Positions 25,374 to 32,730 of a DNA stretch of 64,000 bases are shown here, piece by piece. Source of the stretch: Jiangella endophytica (lineage in GTDB: Bacteria; Actinomycetota; Actinomycetes; Jiangellales; Jiangellaceae); contig NZ_QVAI01000001.1 of the NCBI RefSeq assembly GCF_003427025.1, positions 1-64,000 on the forward strand, read 5' to 3'. A program made the position numbers and the translations under genes. The notes below the pieces were generated by a model. That model did not search any database. It saw only the letters and a list, made by a program, of their open reading frames with translations, and was not told where the DNA came from. Position 1 is the stretch's first letter, and every line of letters starts with the position of its first letter.

Positions 25374-26674
25374 GCGCCGTCGCGCTGCCCGCCGTGCTGG
25401 GCGGCGACCCCGTCCTCACCCCGGCGAACGAGCCGGTGTGGCCGGAGGTCGGCGGTGTCGAGAGCGCGTTTCTCGCCGAGGTCACCGACAGCGGGCAGTG
25501 GGTCGGGTACGCGAACCACCCGGCGAAGTGGCGAGCGGTGCTCGAGCAGGTCGTCGCGGACACCACCGGGTATCGCTACGGCGTCGGCCAGCCCAACGGC
25601 ACGCTCGCCATCGCGAGCGGGCTGCGGGCGCAGCTGCACGCCCGGGGCGGCTCGTGGGCGCGGGAACGCGACGAGGTGCTGGTGGCGGACCTCACGCACG
25701 CGTCCGCGCACCACGGCGTCACGCTGGGGGTGGCCGCTCAGCTGGGCCGGGCGCCGCGGCTGGTGCCGATCCCGGCCAAGCTGGACGCGACGATGGACGA
25801 GGAGGTCGCGGCGGCCTACCTGGCCCAGCACGCCGACCGGGTGCTGGCCGTCGTCCCCGCGACGATGTACGGCAACTTCGGCGCGATCGGCCGGTTCGCG
25901 TCGCTGGGCCGGGAGCACGACGTCGCCGTCCACCACGACAACGCGCTCGGCGGCGCGGCCCGGTACGACGGCCCCGGCGCCCCGACGGCGTCGCTGTCGG
26001 GCCAGGGCGGCGGCAAGGCGGCGCCGTCCTGCGAGGGTGGCCTGACGCTGACCGACGACCCGGAGCTGGCCGCGCTGCTGCGCGCCGACACCGACTGCGG
26101 CACCGGGCCCGGCCGGCTCGACCCGATCCCGTACGCCGAGGTCGGGCCGATGATGGCCGGCAACCAGCGGATGGGGGAGCAGCCGGCGGCGCTGCTGCTC
26201 GTGCAGTGGCTTCGTGCGCTGCACGCCCGGCTGCTGATGCGGGAGAACCGCCGGCTGATCCGTGCGCTGATCGCCGACCCCGGTCTGTTCCCCGTCCCTG
26301 TGCTCTGGAACCCGCCGCCGGACGCCGAGTACCCGCCGTTCTTCGCGCTCTACCTGTCCTGCACCGACGCCCTGGAGCAGGAGCTCGGGCTGACGCCGAA
26401 GGACCTGCGGGTGACGCTGGCCGCGGAAGGGATCTGGGCCGAGGCCGGCTTCACGCCGACGCACCTTGACCCGGCGTGGCGGCACTGGGCCGACGGCGTG
26501 CCGCTGTCCTATGACGTGTCGGCGCGAGTGGTCGAGCGGGCGGTGTTCGTGCACACGAAGTTCCTGCGCGACCCGCGGTTCCCGGAGGTGCTGGGCGAGA
26601 TCCTCCGGCGGGTGGTCGCGCACCGGGACCGGCTGCGCGGCATCGGCGACGGGCGGCCGGAACCGGTGTGGTGA
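25370..26674 (+). CDS. DegT/DnrJ/EryC1-like PLP-dependent enzyme
   Basis: 434 residues with a 4-bp overlap to the dehydratase gene. It shows the fold-type I pattern: a glycine-rich YGVGQPNGTLAIASGL near the cofactor phosphate, Asp in VHHDNALGG, and a candidate Schiff-base Lys in SGQGGGKAAPSCEGG, the equivalent of the SFQxxKxxxxGEGG segment of DegT proteins. Relatives aminate keto-sugars. Its place last in the operon suggests that a deoxy-keto sugar is aminated, or that an imported amino sugar is deaminated. The exact reaction is not known. Confidence 0.75.
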   Translation: MSAVALPAVLGGDPVLTPANEPVWPEVGGVESAFLAEVTDSGQWVGYANHPAKWRAVLEQVVADTTGYRYGVGQPNGTLAIASGLRAQLHARGGSWARERDEVLVADLTHASAHHGVTLGVAAQLGRAPRLVPIPAKLDATMDEEVAAAYLAQHADRVLAVVPATMYGNFGAIGRFASLGREHDVAVHHDNALGGAARYDGPGAPTASLSGQGGGKAAPSCEGGLTLTDDPELAALLRADTDCGTGPGRLDPIPYAEVGPMMAGNQRMGEQPAALLLVQWLRALHARLLMRENRRLIRALIADPGLFPVPVLWNPPPDAEYPPFFALYLSCTDALEQELGLTPKDLRVTLAAEGIWAEAGFTPTHLDPAWRHWADGVPLSYDVSARVVERAVFVHTKFLRDPRFPEVLGEILRRVVAHRDRLRGIGDGRPEPVW

Positions 26675-26676
26675 GC

Positions 26677-27006
26677 TCACTTCGGCGGGAGGCCGCCGGC
26701 GAAGCCGAGTCCGCGGCCGACCCAGCGGCGCAGATCGTCCTCCTCGGCGAGCGCGGCGGCGTCGACCACCAGCCAGCCCTTCATCGGGCGGCCGGTCATG
26801 TCGAACAGCTTCGCGCCCGGCTCGCCGAGGGCCGCCTCGTGCTCGTCGGCAGGTAGCCGGACCAGCAGGTCGTCGTGGTGGACCCCACAGGCCATGTTGC
26901 CGTTGACCAGGAACGCGATGCCGCCGAACATCCGCTTCTCGGTGACGTCCAGGCGTTCGGCGACGATCTCGCGGATGCGGGCGGCCAGTCCTTCGTCGTA
27001 GGCCAT
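26677..27006 (-). CDS. TfoX N-terminal domain protein
   Basis: 109 residues starting MAYDEGLAARIREIV. TEKRMFGGIAFLVNGNMACGV and the C-terminal LRRWVGRGLGFAGGL are typical of small stand-alone TfoX_N proteins. Full-length TfoX/Sxy regulates competence in gamma-proteobacteria; the role of the isolated domain in actinobacteria is unknown. The gene is convergent with the DegT-like gene (2 bp apart). Confidence 0.85.
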   Translation of the reverse strand: MAYDEGLAARIREIVAERLDVTEKRMFGGIAFLVNGNMACGVHHDDLLVRLPADEHEAALGEPGAKLFDMTGRPMKGWLVVDAAALAEEDDLRRWVGRGLGFAGGLPPK

Positions 27007-27010
27007 GGGA

Positions 27011-27145
27011 TCAGCCTGCCAGCCGCGCGGCGTCGCCGGCGTCGCGGCTGGTGGTGACGTGGCTGGTGGTGGCGCCGCCGGGCGCGCGTTCGTCGCCGGT
27101 GCCGCCGAGGACGACCACGGCGTCGTGGGCGTAGGCCTGCCGCAT
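27011..27145 (-). CDS. Possible 44-residue small protein
   Basis: An open frame of 44 codons (MRQAYAHDAVVVLGGTGDE...DAARLAG) ends 4 bp before the TfoX-like start and would be translated ahead of it. The Gly/Ala/Thr-rich sequence has no recognisable domain and no good ribosome site. It may be only leader sequence. Confidence 0.2.
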   Translation of the reverse strand: MRQAYAHDAVVVLGGTGDERAPGGATTSHVTTSRDAGDAARLAG

Positions 27146-27163
27146 ACCGTCAATGGTGCCCGA

Positions 27164-27169
27164 TAGGTT
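27164..27169 (+). promoter_or_regulatory. -10 element of a leaderless promoter
   Basis: TAGGTT (TANNNT form) ends six bases before the ATG at 27176 and no ribosome site precedes that ATG, which fits a leaderless transcript of the reductase-like gene. Confidence 0.5.
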
Positions 27170-27175
27170 CTGCGC

Positions 27176-27712
27176 ATGGGCAGGGTGCTGTGGCACGTGA
27201 CGATGTCGGTCGACGGTTTCATCGCCGGGCCGGAGCACGACATGGACTGGGTGTTCGAGCAGCCGGCCCCGCCGGAGGCCTCGGCCGACGTGGTGCCGCG
27301 CGTGGGCGCGATCCTCTGCGGCCGGCACACCTACGACGTCGGGCAGCGCGACGTGGGCAAGGGCAGCGGCGAGGCGTTCGAGGGGGCGTGGTCCGGCCCG
27401 GAGTTCGTGCTGACGACCCACCGGCCCGAGCCGCCGTCGGCCGGGACGCGCACGTTCCTGTCCGGTGACATCCGCGCCGCGGTGGCGACGGCGCTGGCCG
27501 CGGCCGGCGAGGGCGACCTGCTGGTGCTGGGCGCCGACGTCGCGCTGCAGTGCGTCGAGGCGGGGCTGGTCGACGACCTGCTCGTGCACATCGCCCCGCT
27601 GCTGCTCGGCGACGGCGTCCGGCTCTACGGCGGGCCCGGCCGCGAGCGTGTCGACCTCGAACTCGTCGAGGCGACCGGCACCGTGCTGCGCTACCGAGTG
27701 CTCAGGCCGTAG
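27176..27712 (+). CDS. Dihydrofolate reductase/RibD C-terminal family protein
   Basis: 178 residues. VLWHVTMSVDGFIAGPEHDMDWVF at the start, GAILCGRHTYDVG in the middle and GDLLVLGADVALQCVEAGLVDDLLVHIAPLLLGDGVRLYGG near the end define the RibD_C fold common in actinobacteria. It is probably an NADPH-dependent reductase of unknown substrate, not the housekeeping dihydrofolate reductase. It seems to be translated without a leader. Confidence 0.88.
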   Translation: MGRVLWHVTMSVDGFIAGPEHDMDWVFEQPAPPEASADVVPRVGAILCGRHTYDVGQRDVGKGSGEAFEGAWSGPEFVLTTHRPEPPSAGTRTFLSGDIRAAVATALAAAGEGDLLVLGADVALQCVEAGLVDDLLVHIAPLLLGDGVRLYGGPGRERVDLELVEATGTVLRYRVLRP

Positions 27713-27725
27713 GAGGATCCCTGGC

Positions 27726-28217
27726 GTGGACCTTCTGGTGGCAGTGTCGGGTTCGGTGTTCGCGTTGGTGGGCGTGCTCCTCGGCGGGTTGATCGCCGCG
27801 CGGTCGCAGCGCCGGTCCCAGGAGGCGCAGAACGCGTTCCTGCTGCGGAGCGAACGCCGTGACGCGCTCGTGGGCCTTCTCGCGTCCGTGCGCGGCTACC
27901 GCCGCTTCCTCATGTACGCCGACGTGCGGTTCGAGACGGTCCCGCCGAGCGACGTCAGCAAGGGAACCGTCCTGGTCGAGGGACGTCAGCCCTACGACGC
28001 GGCGATGGACGAGGCCGTGAGCCGGCTGCTCATCGTGACCGGCTCCGCGACGGTCATCGAGGAGGCCGACCGGCTGCGCAGGAGGATCAACGAGTTCATG
28101 GTGATCCGTGCCGAGTACGGCCGCGGCGCGATCCCGAACGAGGTGATCCGCGAGTTCCGCGACGCCGAGCATCGCTTCGCCGAGCTGGCCCGCGCCGAGC
28201 TGGAGCGGCCGGCGTGA
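27726..28217 (+). CDS. Small membrane-anchored hypothetical protein
   Basis: 163 residues from a GTG with AGGAGGA upstream. One N-terminal membrane helix (LLVAVSGSVFALVGVLLGGLIAA) is followed by a charged, helical cytoplasmic part (ARSQRRSQEAQNAFLLRSERRDALVGLL) with likely coiled-coil character. No family recognised. It begins 13 bp after the reductase-like gene and may share its transcript. Confidence 0.65.
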   Translation: MDLLVAVSGSVFALVGVLLGGLIAARSQRRSQEAQNAFLLRSERRDALVGLLASVRGYRRFLMYADVRFETVPPSDVSKGTVLVEGRQPYDAAMDEAVSRLLIVTGSATVIEEADRLRRRINEFMVIRAEYGRGAIPNEVIREFRDAEHRFAELARAELERPA

Positions 28218-28229
28218 GCGGGGCCGTGC

Positions 28230-29315
28230 TCAGGCCGTGGCCGCCCGCGGAGGCGAGACCGAACCCTCCAGTGTCTGCGTGCAGGGCAGCAGGATCTGCC
28301 GCTCGTAGTCGCCGTGCGGGTCGGTGATCAGCGACGTCAGCAGCCGGACCGCGCGCCGCCCCATGGCGTTGCGCGGCACCCGCAGCGTCGCCCACTCGCG
28401 CCCGCCGGACTCGGCTCCCGGGTCGTCGACCAGCACGACCACTGACAGATCGTCGGGAATCGACAGCCCGCGCAGGCTCGCCATCGCGGTCAGCACGCGC
28501 AGCAGCGCCGCCGACTCGATCATCACGACGGTGGTGCCGGCGGCCAGGCAGGCGTCCAGCCACTGTGCCGTCAGCTCCTCGGGCCGTTCGAACGCCGGCG
28601 TCGGTATCGGCAGCCCGAACCGGCCGAGCGCGCTGCTGAACCCCTCCCACCGGTCGATCTGCGGCTCGTCGCGCAGCGTCTCTCCGAGGTAGGCGAAGGT
28701 GCGGTGGCCCATGGCGACCAGCTCGTCGACGATCTGGACGGTGGCCGAGCGGTAGTCGCCGCCGACGTAGGCGATATCGGCGCCCGGCACCTCGCGGTGC
28801 CCGATGTACACGAACGGGTGGCCGTCGGCGGCCAGCCGGGCGAGGTCGTCGCGGTGGGTGTGGTGGCCGAGCAGCAGGCTGCCGGTGGCCTGGCGCAGGC
28901 TGTTGACGCGGCCCTGGTAGATGCGCCGGACGCCGTCTTCGTCCTGCGCCGCGGTGAACAGCACCAGGTTGTGCCCCTCGGCGCCGGCCTGCTCCTCGAT
29001 GCCGCGCAGGAACTCGAAGTAGTAGTCGCGGGCGCTGGTCGGGAAGATCGGCTCGAACGTGTGGACGCCGAGCAGCAGCGGCAGCGTCTCGGGGCCCGGC
29101 ATCTGCCAGGCGACCGTCCGCGGCTGGACGCTCGCGACGTAGTTCAGCCGGCGGGCCGCCTCGACCACCCGGCGCTGCGTCTCGGGCGAGATGCGGGCAT
29201 GCTCGCCGGCGCCGGTGAGCACCACGGACACCGTCGACTGCGAGACGCCGGCCTCGCGGGCGACGTCGGCCTGTCGCGAACGGCGGCTCGCCGCAGTGTC
29301 TTCCGAGTTCGTCAC
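28230..29315 (-). CDS. LacI-family transcriptional regulator
   Basis: 361 residues from a GTG. The DNA-binding domain reads RQADVAREAGVSQSTVSVVLTGAGEHARISPETQRRVVEAARRLNYVAS. The hinge and periplasmic-binding-protein-like core follow (LLLGVHTFEPIFPTSARDYYFEFLRGIEEQAG). It is second in a two-gene leftward unit after an FAD oxidoreductase (19 bp gap). It probably represses the divergent FAD-oxidoreductase/GH38/ABC operon as well as its own transcript and responds to the imported sugar. Confidence 0.93.
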   Translation of the reverse strand: MTNSEDTAASRRSRQADVAREAGVSQSTVSVVLTGAGEHARISPETQRRVVEAARRLNYVASVQPRTVAWQMPGPETLPLLLGVHTFEPIFPTSARDYYFEFLRGIEEQAGAEGHNLVLFTAAQDEDGVRRIYQGRVNSLRQATGSLLLGHHTHRDDLARLAADGHPFVYIGHREVPGADIAYVGGDYRSATVQIVDELVAMGHRTFAYLGETLRDEPQIDRWEGFSSALGRFGLPIPTPAFERPEELTAQWLDACLAAGTTVVMIESAALLRVLTAMASLRGLSIPDDLSVVVLVDDPGAESGGREWATLRVPRNAMGRRAVRLLTSLITDPHGDYERQILLPCTQTLEGSVSPPRAATA

Positions 29316-29334
29316 CGCTGTGTCACCCCCGTGT

Positions 29335-30882
29335 TCAGTGTGCGGCCGGCTGGGTCAGGATGGCGCCGCCGAGTTCGAGGTCGCGCCGGAGCGCGGTGTA
29401 CTCGACGTCCTGGCACGCGACCTTATCGGTGATCGACAGTGCCGCGGCGACACCGGCGGCCTCGCCGAGCATCATGAACACCGGCTCCATGCGGGCCGAC
29501 GCGAAGGCGATGTGCGAGGCGGAGATGGCCGAGGCGACGAGCAGGTTGGAGCACTCGCCGGCCCGCGGCACCAGAGCCTGGTAGGAGACGCCGAACGGGG
29601 CGGCCAGCGGCTGCTGCACGTTGCCCTCGTTGCGCGGCTGCCCGTCGACGAGCACCCGCTTGGCGTTGTGGGAGTCCATGACGTACGAGGCCAGCGCCAC
29701 CGGGTCGGCCGCCCGGGCCGCGCCGGTGGCGTCGTGCTGGGTGATGACGTAGCCGGACACCATGCGCCGCGCCTCGCGGATGTACAGCTGCGCCGGCCAG
29801 TGCGAGCTGTCGGTGAACTCGCCCGGCGCCAGCCCGAACCGGTTGGTCGAGTGGCGGACCGCCGCCGGCAGCCGCGGGTCGGTGGCCAGGAAGTGCAGCA
29901 GACCGGCCTGGTAGCGGACGTGGTCCTGGAAGATCTCCTCGCGCCGGGCGTAGTCGCCCTCGGGCCAGTCGTGGTTCGCGCCGATGTGGTCCGACGAGAA
30001 CGCGCCGTGGTTGTTCATGTCGTGGACGTCGCCGTGCACGAGTGTGGTGCGGCCGAACAGTTCGTAGCCGCCGGCCTCGACGTAGCGGCGCAGCAGCTCG
30101 TAGCGGTCAGGGTCGTAGCCGGCCGGCCGCGGGAACGGCAGGCGGTCCGGCCCGGTGCTGACGTGCAGCCGGAAGTTGTAGGCCTGGATACGCTGATCGC
30201 CGTCGCCGACCTCGCCGTACGCGTCGGGCGTGATGCCCGGGAGCAGTCCGGACGCCGGATCGCCCGGCACGAGGTAGGGGTCGACCGGCAGCTGGAACTG
30301 GTGGTTGACGCTGTGCTGGACGCCCGCCGCCGGTTCGTCGTAGACCGCCGACGACTCGCGCCCCAGCGCGTAGGTGACGCCGGCCGCGGCCAGCAGGTCG
30401 CCCTCGTAGGAGGCGTCGACGTAGACCTTCGCGCGGTACCCGCTGCCGTCGTCGGTGCGCAGTTCGGTGATGCGCTCGCCGTCGCGCTCGACCGACGCCA
30501 GGTGCCGCCGCCGGTGCACCGTGACCCCTGCCTCGGCCAGCCAGCGCTCGAAGATCTGCTCGCCGACGTGCGCCTCGACGTCCCAGTGCGGCGCGGGCGC
30601 CCCGTAGGCCGTCGCGACGTCGTCGTAGAACGCCCGGGCCAGGCCGCCGACGGTGCGTGCGTCGCCGACGTCGGTGGTGCCGAGCCCGCCCGTCGTCATG
30701 CCGCCGACGTGGTCGCCGAAGGCCAGCAGCACCACCGACAGCCCGCCGCGGGCTGCCCGGACCGCCGCGGTGACGCCGCCCGACGTGGCGCCGTACACGA
30801 CGACGTCGGCCTCGGCGTCCTCGGGCGGGCCGGCGGGCGGATGGTGGTAGCGCAGACCGGGCAACGCGGGTTCGGACGTCAT
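29335..30882 (-). CDS. FAD-dependent oxidoreductase (FAD_oxidored family), paralogue 1
   Basis: 515 residues. The dinucleotide-binding motif is DVVVYGATSGGVTAAVRAARGG, followed by GDHVGGMTTGGLG; VYVDASYEGDLLAAAGV is the second diagnostic motif of this family, often mislabelled xanthan lyase. IREARRM and SASHIAFASARMEPVFMMLGEAAG close the FAD site. No secretion signal. It likely oxidises a sugar hydroxyl. Transcribed away from two paralogues; the start has no ribosome site but a TAGAAC -10 seven bases upstream suggests a leaderless message. Confidence 0.88.
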   Translation of the reverse strand: MTSEPALPGLRYHHPPAGPPEDAEADVVVYGATSGGVTAAVRAARGGLSVVLLAFGDHVGGMTTGGLGTTDVGDARTVGGLARAFYDDVATAYGAPAPHWDVEAHVGEQIFERWLAEAGVTVHRRRHLASVERDGERITELRTDDGSGYRAKVYVDASYEGDLLAAAGVTYALGRESSAVYDEPAAGVQHSVNHQFQLPVDPYLVPGDPASGLLPGITPDAYGEVGDGDQRIQAYNFRLHVSTGPDRLPFPRPAGYDPDRYELLRRYVEAGGYELFGRTTLVHGDVHDMNNHGAFSSDHIGANHDWPEGDYARREEIFQDHVRYQAGLLHFLATDPRLPAAVRHSTNRFGLAPGEFTDSSHWPAQLYIREARRMVSGYVITQHDATGAARAADPVALASYVMDSHNAKRVLVDGQPRNEGNVQQPLAAPFGVSYQALVPRAGECSNLLVASAISASHIAFASARMEPVFMMLGEAAGVAAALSITDKVACQDVEYTALRRDLELGGAILTQPAAH

Positions 30883-30889
30883 GGATGAG

Positions 30890-30895
30890 GTTCTA
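30890..30895 (-). promoter_or_regulatory. -10 element of a leaderless promoter (leftward)
   Basis: TAGAAC on the minus strand, seven bases before the ATG at 30882, which lacks a ribosome site. Confidence 0.4.
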
Positions 30896-30921
30896 GCATC
30901 AGCAGGTGATGGTTGTCTATC

Positions 30922-30933
30922 GCTGATATTGGC
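30922..30933. promoter_or_regulatory. Candidate LacI operator, site 1
   Basis: GCTGATATTGGC fits the palindrome GCNNATATNNGC. It lies 40 bp from the leftward oxidoreductase start, where bound repressor would cover its promoter. A second copy of the pattern is at 31032. Confidence 0.5.
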
Positions 30934-30970
30934 AAACCGATCTTCGGCCCGCACGGTGGAGAGTTTCCTC

Positions 30971-30999
30971 TTGACATCGGCTGGGGACGTGGCTGTAGC
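30971..30999 (+). promoter_or_regulatory. Promoter of the rightward FAD-oxidoreductase/GH38/ABC operon
   Basis: A consensus -35 TTGACA (30971-30976), a 17-base spacer and a weak -10 TGTAGC (30994-30999). It lies 67 bp upstream of the first gene and between the two candidate LacI sites. Confidence 0.6.
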
Positions 31000-31031
31000 G
31001 TGACCGAAACATTGTGGCGGGTGCCACATCG

Positions 31032-31043
31032 GCAAATATTAGC
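31032..31043. promoter_or_regulatory. Candidate LacI operator, site 2
   Basis: GCAAATATTAGC, the second GCNNATATNNGC palindrome, located between the -10 and the start codon of the rightward operon, a classical roadblock position. It is a conspicuous AT island in a very GC-rich region. Confidence 0.55.
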
Positions 31044-31065
31044 AGCGTTCGGAGTGAGGTCTGCT

Positions 31066-32730
31066 GTGACGGAACTGAAGACTGATCTGCTGGTCGTCGG
31101 CGGTGGCCTCGGCGGCGTGGCCGCGGCGCTCACCGCGGCGTCGCTGGGCCTGCGCGTCGTCCTCACCGAAGAGACCGACTGGCTCGGCGGGCAGCTCACC
31201 GCGCAGTCGGTGCCGTCCGACGAGCACCCGTGGATCGAGACCCCGCACATCTCCGCCGGCTACGCCGACCTGCGCACCCGCATCCGCGACTACTACCGCC
31301 GCAACTACCCGCTGACGCCCGAGGCGGTCGCCGACCCCACGCTCAACCCGGGCCTGGGCAACGTCAGCAGGCTCTGCCACGAGCCGCGGGTCGGTGTCGC
31401 GGTCATCGACGAGCTGCTGGCCGGCTGGATCTCCGCCGGGCGCATCAGCGTCCGTCACCATCTCGTGCCGGTGGCGGCCGACGTCGACGGCGACCACGTC
31501 ACCGCCGTCACGTTGCGCGACACCCGCACCGGCGAGACCCTCACCGCCACCGCGCCGCTGATCGTCGACGCCACCGAGCTGGGCGAGCTCCTCGAGCTGG
31601 CCGGCGTCGAGCATGTCATCGGGGCCGAGTCGCACCACCAGACCGGCGAGCCGTACGCCGCGCCCGTCGCCGAACCCGCCGACCAGCAGGCCATCACCTG
31701 GTGCTTCCCGCTGGAGTACCGGCCGGGCGAAGACCACACCATCGCGGCGCCGGCGTCCTACGATCACTGGAAGACCCACGTCGACCCGTTCTGGCCGGGA
31801 CCGCAGCTGTCCTGGGAGAAGATCGACATCCACACCATGTCGGGCAAGGTCAACCGCATCTTCGAGGGCGACCTCGACGCCGTCCGGCTGCCCGACCTCT
31901 GGCACTTCCGCCGCATCCGGGCCCGCACCCAGTTCCGCCGCGACATCGTCGACACCGACATCTCGCTGGTCAACTGGCCGAACATCGACTACTGGGAGGC
32001 GCCGCTGATCGGCCCGGGCATCGACGACGCCGCCCGCGCGACGGCGCTGCGGCGGTGCAAGGAGCTGTCGCTGTCGTACCTGCGCTGGATGCAGACCGAG
32101 GCGCCGCGGCCCGACGGCGGCACCGGCTACCCGGGCCTCAGGCTGCGGCCCGACCTCACCGGCACCGACGACGGCCTGGCCAAGTACGCCTACATCCGCG
32201 AGGCGCGCCGCATCCAGGCCCGGTTCACCGTGCTCGAGCAGCACGTCGCCGTCGTCGACCGGCCCGACGGCGAGGGTGCGGAGCAGTTCGCCGACGCCGT
32301 CGGGGTCGGGCACTACAACATCGACCTCCACCCGAGTGCCGCCGGCGTCAACTACGTCAACCTCGAGACCTACCCGTTCCAGATCCCGCTCGGCGCGCTG
32401 CTGCCGGTCCGGGTCCGCAACCTGCTGCCGGCCAACAAGAACATCGGCACCACCCACATCACCAACGGCTGCTACCGGCTGCACCCGGTCGAATGGAGCA
32501 TCGGCGAGGCGGTCGGCGCACTGGCCGCGCTCTGCCACCGCGAGGGCACCGAGCCGCACGCCGTCGGCGACACGGCGTCGCGCACCGAAGACCTCCAGCG
32601 GCTGCTCACCGGCACCGTCGGCGCGCCGGTGCGCTGGCCCGACGACATCCGGCGCACCCGGCCGTCGCAGACGGTGAAGAACGCCACCCCCGTGCTCGCG
32701 CTGCCGGAGAAGCGGGTGCCGCATGCCTGA
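31066..32730 (+). CDS. FAD-dependent oxidoreductase (FAD_oxidored family), paralogue 2
   Basis: 554 residues from a GTG with GAGG seven bases upstream. It starts directly with the cofactor motif LLVVGGGLGGVAAALTAASLG and TDWLGGQLT. The second motif is LIVDATELGELLELAGV, and the C-terminus has LLPANKNIGTTHITNGCYRLHPVEWSIGEAVGAL. The middle is long and Trp/Arg-rich. First gene of a long rightward operon. An oxidation of a sugar unit by FAD is likely; relatives lie in polysaccharide-use loci but few are characterised. Confidence 0.88.
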   Translation: MTELKTDLLVVGGGLGGVAAALTAASLGLRVVLTEETDWLGGQLTAQSVPSDEHPWIETPHISAGYADLRTRIRDYYRRNYPLTPEAVADPTLNPGLGNVSRLCHEPRVGVAVIDELLAGWISAGRISVRHHLVPVAADVDGDHVTAVTLRDTRTGETLTATAPLIVDATELGELLELAGVEHVIGAESHHQTGEPYAAPVAEPADQQAITWCFPLEYRPGEDHTIAAPASYDHWKTHVDPFWPGPQLSWEKIDIHTMSGKVNRIFEGDLDAVRLPDLWHFRRIRARTQFRRDIVDTDISLVNWPNIDYWEAPLIGPGIDDAARATALRRCKELSLSYLRWMQTEAPRPDGGTGYPGLRLRPDLTGTDDGLAKYAYIREARRIQARFTVLEQHVAVVDRPDGEGAEQFADAVGVGHYNIDLHPSAAGVNYVNLETYPFQIPLGALLPVRVRNLLPANKNIGTTHITNGCYRLHPVEWSIGEAVGALAALCHREGTEPHAVGDTASRTEDLQRLLTGTVGAPVRWPDDIRRTRPSQTVKNATPVLALPEKRVPHA

